In this document: piece after piece, positions 45,049 through 54,120 of the stretch
Layout: each line of letters opens with the position of its first letter
Numbering within the stretch: position 1 is the first letter of the stretch
DNA from: Acidaminobacter sp. JC074
GTDB lineage: Bacteria; Bacillota; Clostridia; Peptostreptococcales; Acidaminobacteraceae
Reading direction: 5' to 3'
Length of the DNA: 64,000 bases
NCBI RefSeq assembly: GCF_022496765.1
Contig: NZ_VANV01000016.1
Location: 105,024 to 169,023 of the forward strand
Notes under the pieces: model-generated
Seen by the model: only the letters and a program-made list of their open reading frames with translations
Database searches by the model: none
What the model was told of the DNA's origin: nothing
Made by a program: the position numbers and the translations under genes

Positions 45049-46236
45049 ATGCAAGGGACACCAAGAGCCAACAGACCCCATATAGCTATTTATGGTAACA
45101 GAAATGCAGGTAAGTCATCTCTTTTGAATGCTATCATTGGACAGGAGATTTCTCTTGTATCTAATGTAAAGGGCACAACAACAGATCCAGTGACTAAGAC
45201 CATGGAACTGATTCCTTTTGGACCAGTTGTATTTATTGATACAGCTGGTCTAGATGATAGCGGTGAGTTAGGTGAGTTAAGGGTAGAAAGAAGTAAGAAA
45301 ATCCTTCAGAGAACGGATTTTGCCATATATACACATGATATCAATGAAGTGGATGATCAAGCATTTAAGCTCTTTTTAAAGGAGTTTAAAAGGTTCAATA
45401 TTCCTTATATGATCGTTTTCAACAAAATCGATCAGGCTGATGACAAGACACTTTCTAGATACAAAGAATTATATCCTCATGCTCAGTTTGTATCTGCTCT
45501 AAAAGAAGAAAAAATATTAGAATTAAAAGATGAACTGATCAAACGATTAGAAGATGGTAAAGAAGAAGAAACCTTGATTGGTGATTTGGTACCTTATGGT
45601 GGCAAAGTCATTTTAGTCGTACCCATTGACTCTGAAGCGCCAAAGGGAAGAATCATACTGCCCCAAGTGCAAATCATAAGAGATGCTTTAGATCATGGCA
45701 TCAAGTCATTTGTTGTAAGAGACACAGAACTTGAAGATGCCCTTAAAGATATGCCGGATGTGGATCTTGTTATTACAGATTCTCAGGCTTTTAAAGAAGT
45801 GAATCAAATAGTACCAGACCATATTCCTTTAACATCTTTTTCTATTGTCTTTGCCAGACATAAGGGAGACCTATGGTCATTTGAAAGAGGCATTAAGGCT
45901 ATTAAAGACTTAAAACCAGGTTCAAAGGTTTTGATTTCAGAATCATGCACCCATAATCATTCGCATGAAGACATTGGTAGGGTAAAGATTCCTAAACTTT
46001 TAAACAAAAAACTTGGGTTTGAACTGGACTACCATTTTAAAATGGGCCATGATTTCCCTAACGATATCAAACACTTTGATATGGTTATCCATTGTGGGTC
46101 GTGTATGATCAACAAAAAGACCATGTTAAACAGAATTACCATGTGTGATGAAATAGGTGTACCAATAACCAATTACGGTATAGTATTAGCCTACATCAAT
46201 GATATATTAGAACCATCACTAGAAATGTTCAGATAG
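45049..46236 (+). CDS. hydF: [FeFe] hydrogenase maturation GTPase HydF
   Basis: The GTPase domain has GNRNAGKSSLL, FIDTAGLDD and FNKID. The C-terminal domain has the iron-sulfur ligands in ESCTHNHSHED and IHCGSCM (CxHx...CGSC). HydF is the scaffold that carries the pre-assembled cluster to the hydrogenase HydA. HydA itself is not in this window. RBS AGGAGG. A terminator follows at 46236-46259. Confidence 0.95.
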   Translation: MQGTPRANRPHIAIYGNRNAGKSSLLNAIIGQEISLVSNVKGTTTDPVTKTMELIPFGPVVFIDTAGLDDSGELGELRVERSKKILQRTDFAIYTHDINEVDDQAFKLFLKEFKRFNIPYMIVFNKIDQADDKTLSRYKELYPHAQFVSALKEEKILELKDELIKRLEDGKEEETLIGDLVPYGGKVILVVPIDSEAPKGRIILPQVQIIRDALDHGIKSFVVRDTELEDALKDMPDVDLVITDSQAFKEVNQIVPDHIPLTSFSIVFARHKGDLWSFERGIKAIKDLKPGSKVLISESCTHNHSHEDIGRVKIPKLLNKKLGFELDYHFKMGHDFPNDIKHFDMVIHCGSCMINKKTMLNRITMCDEIGVPITNYGIVLAYINDILEPSLEMFR

Positions 46237-46259
46237 GCCAGTCATTTGACTGGTCTTTT
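46236..46259 (+). terminator. Terminator after hydF
   Basis: GGCCAGTC and GACTGGTC form an 8-bp stem (one G-U) with an ATTT loop, followed by TTTT. Confidence 0.7.
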
Positions 46260-46365
46260 GATATATTCTTTTGAAAACCTTAAAATCAAGCTTATCCTCT
46301 AGGCTGTAACACGTGTTTTATGATATTCTATAGGAAATCCTAATTTTTGAATGTCAGGAGTTATT

Positions 46366-47316
46366 ATGATAAACGGTGTCAACAAACATAAGCTCGGAAA
46401 TCTTTTAAGAAGTGTAAGAGAATCTAAATCTATGACCCAGTCAGATGTTAGAAAACTTGTAGGTATTTCTGAAGCCACCTTAAGAAGAATAGAAAATGGT
46501 GAAAACTTACCATCCATAGCAACTATAGAGGGTCTTACAAATGCTTATAAGGTTGATGTTCTTAAGATGTACACCAAACTAAGGACCATCAATGCTTATG
46601 AGCGTTTTTATGAAAAACTGGATGATCTGCTCATTAATTATGATGTAGACAAGTTAAAAAATATTTACAAGTCATTTAATGACTTTATAAAAGAAAATAG
46701 TGATGAATACTTTGATTTAAAGGAACAAGAACAGTACAAGTTGGTACTTAAGGGACTTGAGATTTACTACAATGATCAGTCGAGCGTGAAAGCATCAAGT
46801 GAACTTTATAAGAAAGCACTAAGACTTCGTTATGAAGACTTTTCCTTAGACAACTATATGAATTATGACTACAACCACATTGAACTTAAAGCCTTATACA
46901 GTCTGGCCATGAATGCGTGTGTTGAGATGAAATATTTAGAAGCTAATGCAATTTTTGAGTTTATCGTTGGTCTAGAGAAAGATGATAAAACCAAAGTTGA
47001 AACGACTGATAGAAGTAAAATACATATAAAAGCACTGCTTAATATTGCCTATAATTATTTCTGTCTAGATGACATGGATAAGTCGCTTGATTACATAGAT
47101 AGAGGCCTTGAAAAATGCAAGGAGATAAAAACTTATTATCTCATGCATGCCTTGTTTTACAGAAAGGCGGTAGCCCTTTTTTTACAGAACAAAGAAGCAA
47201 GTTTTTATGAAGACTATTTTAGGAAGTCCTTTATGATGCTTGAGATCCAAGGTTCTTATGAACTTTTAGACAAGTATAAAGAGATTACAAGAGATAGGTA
47301 TGGTATAGAATTCTAA
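46366..47316 (+). CDS. XRE-TPR regulator, RRNPP-like
   Basis: Residues about 8-65 are an XRE HTH (LGNLLRSVRESKSM, GISEATLRRIENGE). Residues about 80-316 are helical repeats of TPR type (ELKALYSLAMNACVEMKYLEANAIFE, ALLNIAYNYFCLDDMDKSLDYID seen in parts). Length and layout match peptide-sensing RRNPP regulators (PlcR, NprR, Rgg). A small gene with an N-terminal export signal lies 86 bp downstream on the same strand, with a 16-bp palindrome between them. ATG 46366 follows AGGAG; an ATG at 46351 overlaps that RBS region. Alternative: an orphan XRE-TPR regulator. Confidence 0.85.
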   Translation: MINGVNKHKLGNLLRSVRESKSMTQSDVRKLVGISEATLRRIENGENLPSIATIEGLTNAYKVDVLKMYTKLRTINAYERFYEKLDDLLINYDVDKLKNIYKSFNDFIKENSDEYFDLKEQEQYKLVLKGLEIYYNDQSSVKASSELYKKALRLRYEDFSLDNYMNYDYNHIELKALYSLAMNACVEMKYLEANAIFEFIVGLEKDDKTKVETTDRSKIHIKALLNIAYNYFCLDDMDKSLDYIDRGLEKCKEIKTYYLMHALFYRKAVALFLQNKEASFYEDYFRKSFMMLEIQGSYELLDKYKEITRDRYGIEF

Positions 47317-47331
47317 CCCTACATTTTTGTC

Positions 47332-47362
47332 GGTTGAATATTCAGCCCTTAATGATTATGCT
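47332..47362 (+). promoter_or_regulatory. Palindrome overlapping a candidate promoter of the small peptide gene
   Basis: GGTTGAATATTCAGCC (47332-47347) is a 16-bp palindrome with one T-G pair. TTGAAT at 47334-47339 and TATGCT at 47357-47362 are 17 bp apart and give a plausible promoter with the palindrome over the -35. Confidence 0.5.
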
Positions 47363-47402
47363 CATACTAGGAGACTCTGTAAGTTTGAACCTAGGGGGCA
47401 TT

Positions 47403-47672
47403 ATGAAAAAGCTTGCTGCGCTTATTTTAGTTTTAATAGCCATAAGCTGTGTTTATACTTTGATGGAAAGTGATGATGAAATAAATCTAGACCAAGAAAA
47501 TAAAAAAATCATCATCATGGAGAGACAAGAAAATAATCCTATGGAGATAGAAGAGATTGATTCCGACTCATCTCTAATGATAGATGAAAGATCATCTTAC
47601 TATAGGACACGTGACTATAGGCTTATTAGCCAGGTCATCATGGTGGCTTTTGAACTACTTGTGTATGGTTAA
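47403..47672 (+). CDS. Small exported protein, possible signalling propeptide
   Basis: The 89-residue product begins with an export signal or lipoprotein-like stretch (MKKLAALILVLIAISCVYTL), then an acidic middle (EEIDSDSS), and ends with a hydrophobic tail (VIMVAFELLVYG). ATG 47403 follows AGGGGGC; an earlier in-frame ATG at 47334 has no RBS. The position behind an XRE-TPR regulator suggests a pheromone precursor; the hydrophobic C-terminus is like SHP-type peptides. It is longer than most RRNPP propeptides. A terminator follows at 47683. Confidence 0.6.
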   Translation: MKKLAALILVLIAISCVYTLMESDDEINLDQENKKIIIMERQENNPMEIEEIDSDSSLMIDERSSYYRTRDYRLISQVIMVAFELLVYG

Positions 47673-47682
47673 TAAAAATGAG

Positions 47683-47705
47683 AACCTGAGTTTACTCAGG
47701 TTTTG
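47683..47705 (+). terminator. Terminator after the small peptide gene
   Basis: AACCTGAG and CTCAGGTT form an 8-bp stem with a TTTA loop, followed by TTGTTGCTTTTTT. Confidence 0.75.
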
Positions 47706-47805
47706 TTGCTTTTTTGTAACATATCATGTTTCATTATCCTTTATTTTAGTTTATAATATTAACTAATCGTGATTAAATTATAATCAAAATTATGTAGGGG
47801 GTAAT

Positions 47806-49821
47806 ATGAAAAGAAGGTCGTTTGGATTTAAAATATTGATAATGACATTATTGATCGTTTTGGTATCCAATTTAGTTTTAACAGTAACAAACATTGTGTC
47901 GTCAAGAGCGCTCTTGTTTAATGAAATGAAACAAGAAGGTTATCTGATTGCAGAAGAAATTTTAATGGGCATGGAAGAAGCAGAGGATTTCGAAGCAGCA
48001 ATTGATGATCAACTTGCAGGGAAGATTTTAATGGCATCTGAAACATTAAATTTCACTGATGAATCCAACTGGTCAAATGCATATTTTAAGGATATGGTAA
48101 AACGTTTGGGCGTCACAGAAATCAATGTGATTGGTAGAGACCGAAAAATTGACTATTCAAACATTGAAGCTTACATGGACTGGGAATATCCTAAAGGCCA
48201 TGCCATGGATCTTGTGTTTGATAATAAACAATCAAGCTACATGGAGGATATTAGAATCAATCCAGTTGATAGTCTTTATTATAAGTATGGTGGCATCAAA
48301 CTGGACAATGGCTATTACGTGCAAATAGGTATTTCTGCTGAGGAAATAGAGGCTCTTAAGGAAGCTTTCTCCGTTAGCAGCTTGTTAGAAGATGCTATGA
48401 TGATGGACAATATCACATATGCACTTTTACTGGATGATACAGGTACAGCTATTTATGGTACAGAATCCATGATTGGTACAACTTATACAGATGATGTGAC
48501 CTTAAATGCTTTAAAAGGTATAAGAGGCGCAGCAACCTGGAAAGACCCAGAAACAGGGGATCTGTCTTATGATATCCAAGTACCCGTGTATGAAGGTGAA
48601 AAGCTTTCAGGTTCTTTAGCCATAGGTCTTTCATTAAAAACTGCGGAGGAAACCGTTTTTAGGTCTTTAATTCAATCAATAATTATAACCATAGGTGTTA
48701 TTATTGTATGTACTATTATTGTACTTTTTATAAGTAAAAAACTTGTAAAACCACTGAATTATTTAGAAGGTTTGATGACAGATATGGCAGAGGGAGATTT
48801 TACCCTTCAAGTGGATGATAAGGTAATGAATAATGGAGATGAGATTGGGGCCATTAGTCAATCCTTAGAATCTATGAGAGTTCAATTAAGTCACTTAATT
48901 GGATCTGTAAAAAGTAATGCTATAGAGCTGTCTGAATCGACGGACTCTTTATCAAGAATTATGGAGGAAACTTCAATATCTGTAGGTGAGAATGCCCAGG
49001 CCATAGAAGCCATAGCAACAACTTCAAATGAGCAAGCCCATAATGCAGAAGTGATATCAAAGAACTCAAGTGTGTTGGGGGAAAACATCGATACCTCTAA
49101 AACCTTGGTCGTTCACGCCAATGAATCTGTTACTCAAGCGAGTGATCTTTCTAATCTAGGACAAGATAGAATTGTCAAGTTAGATGCAGTTACAAAAGAG
49201 ACAAATGAAGTTGCAATCAACATTGAGAAAGGTGTTGTAGAAGTTGACAAGGCTATTGAGAACATGATCAACTTTGTAGATACTATTAAGGCTATTTCAG
49301 AACAAACCAATCTACTGGCCTTAAATGCTTCCATCGAAGCAGCCCGTGCTGGTGAAGCTGGTAAAGGTTTTGCTGTAGTAGCTGAGGAAATTAGAAAACT
49401 GTCAATTGGCACCAATGATGCGACAGAACAAATCAACGATTTGATTCAAAATGTCAAACAAAAGGCCCTAGTATCTGTTAAAGAGGCTGGGGATGTCAAG
49501 AACTTGTCATTAAGACAGGGGGATGCACTTAAAGAAGTTATGGATGTTTTCAAAGAGATTTCCGGTTCTCTTAATAATTTAGTTGATAAAATGGAGGGTG
49601 TCATGTCAACGACTCATGTTGTAGAAGAAATGAAAAATGACATTGTGCTAGCTATTGATAAGATGAGCTTATCAACAGAGACGGCTTCTGCAACCTATGA
49701 AGAAATATCGGCTTCGACAGAGGAGCAAACCGCTTCTATCCAGGAAATTGCCTCTTTGGCAATTAAAAATCAGGAAATGGCAGATAGCCTACAAGCGGAC
49801 GTGAATAAGTTTAAGATATAA
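47806..49821 (+). CDS. Methyl-accepting chemotaxis protein with extracellular Cache domain
   Basis: TM1 at about 8-30, a large extracellular domain (about 31-285) with Cache-type segments ([46 protein letters not shown]), TM2 at about 292-315, HAMP about 316-370, and MCP signalling domain with [18 protein letters not shown] at the tip. Length 671 is typical. It senses an outside ligand through the Cache domain and passes the signal to CheA/CheW. RBS AGGGGG. A bidirectional terminator follows. Confidence 0.93.
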   Translation: MKRRSFGFKILIMTLLIVLVSNLVLTVTNIVSSRALLFNEMKQEGYLIAEEILMGMEEAEDFEAAIDDQLAGKILMASETLNFTDESNWSNAYFKDMVKRLGVTEINVIGRDRKIDYSNIEAYMDWEYPKGHAMDLVFDNKQSSYMEDIRINPVDSLYYKYGGIKLDNGYYVQIGISAEEIEALKEAFSVSSLLEDAMMMDNITYALLLDDTGTAIYGTESMIGTTYTDDVTLNALKGIRGAATWKDPETGDLSYDIQVPVYEGEKLSGSLAIGLSLKTAEETVFRSLIQSIIITIGVIIVCTIIVLFISKKLVKPLNYLEGLMTDMAEGDFTLQVDDKVMNNGDEIGAISQSLESMRVQLSHLIGSVKSNAIELSESTDSLSRIMEETSISVGENAQAIEAIATTSNEQAHNAEVISKNSSVLGENIDTSKTLVVHANESVTQASDLSNLGQDRIVKLDAVTKETNEVAINIEKGVVEVDKAIENMINFVDTIKAISEQTNLLALNASIEAARAGEAGKGFAVVAEEIRKLSIGTNDATEQINDLIQNVKQKALVSVKEAGDVKNLSLRQGDALKEVMDVFKEISGSLNNLVDKMEGVMSTTHVVEEMKNDIVLAIDKMSLSTETASATYEEISASTEEQTASIQEIASLAIKNQEMADSLQADVNKFKI

Positions 49822-49824
49822 ATT

Positions 49825-49857
49825 AAAGGAACAGAATTAATCATTCTGTTCCTTTTG
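49825..49857 (+). terminator. Bidirectional terminator between converging genes
   Basis: AAAGGAACAGAAT and ATTCTGTTCCTTT form a 13-bp stem with A and T tracts at both ends, serving the MCP gene and the minus-strand GNAT gene. Confidence 0.85.
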
Positions 49858-50646
49858 TAGTTTCTTTTCTAAGCTGTATGAATCATAACCCTTCGGGTCA
49901 TTTTCTTTTGTGAAAAGTATCTTATAACCGAGTTTCTCATAAAAATCTTTTGCCTGAAATGAACATGTACCAGTTGTTATGTTGTATAGACCAAGTTCAT
50001 AAGCTCTTTCTTCTGCAAGTCGCATAAGCTTAGTGCCTATGCCTTGTTTTTTATAATCAGGAGGAATCGCGAGTCTACTGATATACATAGAATCCTCTTC
50101 AATAATTGCATGAATGCCTCCAGCAAAACTTGTTTTATCTAATGCAACGAAGTAAACATGACTGGTATGACTTTTGTTTGCTTGTTTTTTATGAGGTTCG
50201 TATTGATCTAATATGTTTTTAGAACAAATGATGTCTAAATCTTCATCAACTTTAAAGTTTCTATTCAAAGATTTTAAATAAGTATATGTTGGTGTTTTAG
50301 GCGTAGAGGCTGTGTAGCCACCAATTTCAAATCCCAATTTTATAAGCGATTTTTCATCAGACTTCTTGTCGGTGTAATGCTTGAGTCCGATGTAATCGTC
50401 ATAATAGTGACTGACCTTGTCAAGCAGTGAGCTTAGACAAGCTAAGTCCTCATAGAAAATATCATTCAAAGAAACCCAGTCCCAGAATAAACTGTTATGC
50501 AGTCTGCCTATGACGGTCTTATTCTTTAGAGCATAAAAGTAGGATGAACCACTTCTTCTATTGCCAACAAAGACATTGTTATGGGCTCTTAAATGTTTGA
50601 TAATGTCTTTTTCATATCTTTTATTCTTATCCTCAATATATTTCAT
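49837..50646 (-). CDS. GNAT-family N-acetyltransferase
   Basis: The C-terminal half (about 150-265) is a GNAT domain: SRLAIPPDYKKQGIGTKLM with the acetyl-CoA loop, then AKDFYEKLGYKIL. The N-terminal half (about 20-110) may be a second, degenerate GNAT domain (YFYALKNKTVIGRL). Substrate unknown. The start at 50646 is set by AGGAGG on the minus strand; an upstream ATG at 50682 has no RBS. Confidence 0.82.
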   Translation of the reverse strand: MKYIEDKNKRYEKDIIKHLRAHNNVFVGNRRSGSSYFYALKNKTVIGRLHNSLFWDWVSLNDIFYEDLACLSSLLDKVSHYYDDYIGLKHYTDKKSDEKSLIKLGFEIGGYTASTPKTPTYTYLKSLNRNFKVDEDLDIICSKNILDQYEPHKKQANKSHTSHVYFVALDKTSFAGGIHAIIEEDSMYISRLAIPPDYKKQGIGTKLMRLAEERAYELGLYNITTGTCSFQAKDFYEKLGYKILFTKENDPKGYDSYSLEKKLQKEQND

Positions 50647-50787
50647 ATGCCCTCCTATTTTGAGTATAGCATTTATAAGCATGGATGATAGGCTGACTTT
50701 ATATTTAATTGTTATTTCAGAGTATTTTAAGGCTTTTCTTGTTATAATTTAGGGGGGAAGTCAACATAATAATTGAAGAGAGGTTTT

Positions 50788-51336
50788 ATGAAAAAAGCCA
50801 TGTTTTTTGACCTACAGGGCACTTTAGGTGGAGAATTTTTAGGGGATATCAGAGATTTTGACTTTTATCCATTTGCTATGGAAGCTTTAAAACTTGCTAA
50901 ATCAAATGGTTATCTAGTCTTTATACTCACTAATCAGTCTCGTATTGCAAAAGGATATTTTACCTTAGAGATTTATAAAGAACATGAGTTAAGGCTGCTG
51001 GATTTGATGAAATCTAATGGAGTAGATGTTGATGGCTTTTACTTTTGTCCCCATGATAAAGGTCAGTGCATGTGTAAAAAGCCTAAAGATGGTATGGTGA
51101 AAATGGCCATGGAAAACCATGAAATTGACTTGGCTAGGTCTTATGTAGTTGGTGACTTAGGTCTAAGTGATATGAGCCTGTCTAAAAGAATTGGCTCAAA
51201 AATTTTGTTGGTTTTAACAGGCGGTGGCAAGTCTAGCTTAAGTGAGTTTAAATACTTATGGCCTGATGTAAATCCCACCATGATAGCTGAAAATGTTTTA
51301 GTAGGTGTTAAAAGAATATTAGGAGAAGAAATATGA
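50788..51336 (+). CDS. HAD-family phosphatase, HisB-N/GmhB-like, with altered motif I
   Basis: Motif I reads FFDLQGTLGG: Asp8 is present but the general acid/base Asp is Gln10. Motif II LTNQSRIAKGY, zinc loop CPHDKGQCMCKKPKDG, and GDLGLSDM as motif IV follow the histidinol-phosphate phosphatase/heptose bisphosphate phosphatase family. The change at position 10 may lower or change catalysis. ATG 50788 follows GAGAGG; a TTG at 50773 is upstream. It overlaps the zincin lipoprotein gene by four bases. Confidence 0.8.
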   Translation: MKKAMFFDLQGTLGGEFLGDIRDFDFYPFAMEALKLAKSNGYLVFILTNQSRIAKGYFTLEIYKEHELRLLDLMKSNGVDVDGFYFCPHDKGQCMCKKPKDGMVKMAMENHEIDLARSYVVGDLGLSDMSLSKRIGSKILLVLTGGGKSSLSEFKYLWPDVNPTMIAENVLVGVKRILGEEI

Positions 51337-52364
51337 AAAAGTTAATGGTTGTATTGACATGTGGACTCTTGGTTATGTCTTTATTTGCCTGTTCAAGTAA
51401 TGAAATTGTGAATGTTAATACTGAAGAGGTGATTGTCTCTAGTCCAGAAGTAAATTCAGTTCCTATAGATGAAGAGGTTTTAATCAAACATAACTTTATA
51501 AGTGGTGATCAAGCTCTAGATGTGCTCGCTGCAGAAGATGATTATACTTCTAAGTTATCTATTTTTGATTACAATTCTAAGTTTCAATCGGAGACTGTCT
51601 TAGATGAAGCTGGAAGAAGAGCAGTCTTAGAAGATCATGTGCTTGAATGGAATGAAAGTCAAAAAAAATCAGTTGATCAAGCCATGGAAAACATTAACGA
51701 GAAGTTTAAAGACTTTGATATAGATATGCCGGACATCACATTTATCTTAACAGCTGATAAGGACGAAGGTGGCGCCGCTTATACAAGAGGTAAGTCCATT
51801 ATTTTAAAGTCACATTCAGTTTATAAACATACCTTAGATTTAGAGCACCTGATTGTACATGAGATGTTTCATGTTTACTCAAGGGCTCACAAGGACTTAA
51901 GGCCTCAAATGTATGCAGTCATTGGCTATAAGCCATGCCAAGAACTTATATGGCCGGATGAACTTGTTGACTTAAAAATTTCAAATCCAGATGCACCTGA
52001 CAACAATTTCTATATCTCAGGTACCCATAAGGATATGGTTTATGACTTCATGCCCATAATATATTCATCGGAACCTTATGTAGTTGGATCCAAGACTTCT
52101 TTTTTCAGAACGCTCCAGGATAAGTTCTTGGCAGTTGAAATTGTAGAGGGTGTTGCGAATCCGATTTATGTAGAATACGAACTTCTGATTGTGAGTAAAA
52201 ACAGCATAGATGAGTTTTATGAAAAGATTGGTAGGAATACAGATTATACCTATCATCCGGAGGAGACCATGGCCGATAATTTCGTCTTTATGATTTATCA
52301 GTCAGATGTTAAATCTCCATTTGTTGTAGAGGGCTTAAAGGCAGTAATTAACAGCAAGAACTGA
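51333..52364 (+). CDS. Lipoprotein with HExxH zinc peptidase motif
   Basis: A lipoprotein signal ends at MSLFAC (Cys20). His176-Glu177-x-x-His180 in IVHEMFHVYSR is a zincin active-site motif. The protein is 343 residues and would sit on the outer face of the membrane. I do not recognise a specific family; downstream Glu residues that could be a third ligand are present (about 265-270, VEGVANPIYVEYE). It is coupled to the HAD gene. A terminator overlaps its end. Confidence 0.75.
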   Translation: MKKLMVVLTCGLLVMSLFACSSNEIVNVNTEEVIVSSPEVNSVPIDEEVLIKHNFISGDQALDVLAAEDDYTSKLSIFDYNSKFQSETVLDEAGRRAVLEDHVLEWNESQKKSVDQAMENINEKFKDFDIDMPDITFILTADKDEGGAAYTRGKSIILKSHSVYKHTLDLEHLIVHEMFHVYSRAHKDLRPQMYAVIGYKPCQELIWPDELVDLKISNPDAPDNNFYISGTHKDMVYDFMPIIYSSEPYVVGSKTSFFRTLQDKFLAVEIVEGVANPIYVEYELLIVSKNSIDEFYEKIGRNTDYTYHPEETMADNFVFMIYQSDVKSPFVVEGLKAVINSKN

Positions 52365-52391
52365 TAGTGTTCTTGCCTTTATCTTTTTTTA
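52354..52391 (+). terminator. Terminator after the zincin lipoprotein gene
   Basis: GCAAGAAC and GTTCTTGC form an 8-bp stem, followed by CTTTATCTTTTTTT. Confidence 0.75.
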
Positions 52392-52535
52392 ATAAGTTTT
52401 TTCATGTGGTCTGGACTAAGTTACAGGAATTGTATTTCAATTGTAATGTTAAAAAGCAGGTAATCAACCACAACATGTAGTATAATAATAGTGTATGTAT
52501 GAATAATAGACACATTTTATATAGAGGAGTTTCGA

Positions 52536-53222
52536 ATGATAAGTTTGAAAAAAGTATTTATGCGTTATCCCAATGGTGTTAACGCACTAAATGGTTTAGA
52601 TTTAGAAATAAAAGAAGGGGAGTTTGTCTTTGTTGTAGGGCCCAGTGGCGCTGGTAAATCAACATTGATCAAGTTACTTTTAAAAGAACTGCAGCCAACC
52701 AAAGGCAAGATTGTAATGGATGGTGAAGATATAACAAAAGTGCACGCCAGACGTGTACCTAGAATTAGAAAGAAAACAGGGGTCGTTTTCCAGGACTTTA
52801 GACTTTTGCCTAATAAGACTGCTTATGAAAACATTGCTTTTGCCTTGGAAATTACTCGAACTAAGTCAAAGGAGATTAAACCACTGGTTAAGAAAATCAT
52901 GCAAATGGTTGGTTTAGACGGCAAAGAAAAATCTATGCCAAATGAACTGTCTGGTGGTGAACAGCAAAGAGTATCCATTGCTCGTGCCATTGTAAATGAT
53001 CCGCCAATTCTTATTTGTGATGAACCAACTGGTAACTTAGATCCTGAAACTTCTTGGGAAATCATGAGACTCCTTAGAAGTATCAATAGGGCTGGTACAA
53101 CGATTATCATGGTAACACATGACAAGAACATCGTTAACAATATGAAACAGCGTGTTGTTGCCATAGAAAATGGTCGTATAGTACGTGATGATGCGAGTGG
53201 GGTGTACGGCTATGATGATTAG
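52536..53222 (+). CDS. ftsE: Cell division ATP-binding protein FtsE
   Basis: ABC ATPase with Walker A GPSGAGKST, signature LSGGEQQR, Walker B LICDEPTG and His switch VTHDKN. It works with FtsX to control peptidoglycan hydrolases at the division or elongation site. It overlaps ftsX by 11 bases. RBS GAGGAG. TATAAT at 52481-52486 suggests a promoter. Confidence 0.95.
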   Translation: MISLKKVFMRYPNGVNALNGLDLEIKEGEFVFVVGPSGAGKSTLIKLLLKELQPTKGKIVMDGEDITKVHARRVPRIRKKTGVVFQDFRLLPNKTAYENIAFALEITRTKSKEIKPLVKKIMQMVGLDGKEKSMPNELSGGEQQRVSIARAIVNDPPILICDEPTGNLDPETSWEIMRLLRSINRAGTTIIMVTHDKNIVNNMKQRVVAIENGRIVRDDASGVYGYDD

Positions 53223-54111
53223 ATCTTTCTTTTATGTGATAAAACAAGCTTTTGTCAATCTATGGCGTAATAGAACCATGACACTTGCTTCAGTTATTTC
53301 AGTTGCAGCAACCTTGTTGATACTGGGTGTTGTGTTTATTTTAATCGTTAACATATCCAATCTATCTGAATATGCTTCGGCTCAGTTTGATTCGATTCAA
53401 GTGTTTTTAGAAGAGGATCTCAGTATTGATCAGATGAACAATATTAGTGATCAAATTGAAGGCTTAGAATCAGTAGCTGGGGTTACTTTTGAAACAAAAG
53501 AGCAAGCACTAGAGAAAATGAAAAACGATTGGGATCAATATGCTTCGGTTCTTGCAGGACTTGAAGATAGAAACCCGCTACCTAATTCGATTATTGTAGA
53601 AATTGATAATTTAATTTATTCTGATAGCGTTGTTAGAAAAATGAAAACCATACCTGGTATTGAGCAAATCAACTATTATAGAGATGTAATTGATACGATC
53701 AATAACTTAACGAAGTATGTTAGAGACTTAGGTTTAGGTATCATTGCTATTCTTTTATTTGTTTCAACATTTGTTATCAATAATACCATCAAATTAGCTG
53801 TTAATGCTAGAAAAACAGAAGTACAGATCATGAAATATGTTGGTGCAACTCACTGGTTTATCAGATGGCCATTTATTCTTGAGGGTACGATTTTGGGCTT
53901 GTTAGGTGCTGGTATTGCATCTGCCTTGATCTATTTCGGTTACTCGCTTACATTTGACGCATTGTCAGACAATGTATACATATTAGTTGCCCAATACATC
54001 ATTCCTGTTTCAGGTGTAATGAATGATCTCTTACAAGTATTCATTCCTGTCGGTGCAGGTATTGGTGCACTTGGTTCTTTATGGGGGGTAAGAAGGTATC
54101 TAAACGTATAG
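53212..54111 (+). CDS. ftsX: Cell division permease-like protein FtsX
   Basis: Four membrane helices (about 20-45, 170-195, 215-240, 265-290) with a large extracellular loop between the first two (VFLEEDLSIDQM, MKTIPGIEQINYY), as in FtsX. It links FtsE ATP cycles to activation of outside hydrolases. Start at ATG 53212 or the adjacent ATG 53215. Confidence 0.93.
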   Translation: MMIRSFFYVIKQAFVNLWRNRTMTLASVISVAATLLILGVVFILIVNISNLSEYASAQFDSIQVFLEEDLSIDQMNNISDQIEGLESVAGVTFETKEQALEKMKNDWDQYASVLAGLEDRNPLPNSIIVEIDNLIYSDSVVRKMKTIPGIEQINYYRDVIDTINNLTKYVRDLGLGIIAILLFVSTFVINNTIKLAVNARKTEVQIMKYVGATHWFIRWPFILEGTILGLLGAGIASALIYFGYSLTFDALSDNVYILVAQYIIPVSGVMNDLLQVFIPVGAGIGALGSLWGVRRYLNV

Positions 54112-54120
54112 GAGGCAGAA

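Noticed and set aside
49134..49436. Minus-strand frame opposite the MCP signalling domain
   Set aside because: Similar antisense frames appear opposite each MCP gene because of the conserved Ala/Ser-rich tip; none has a ribosome binding site.
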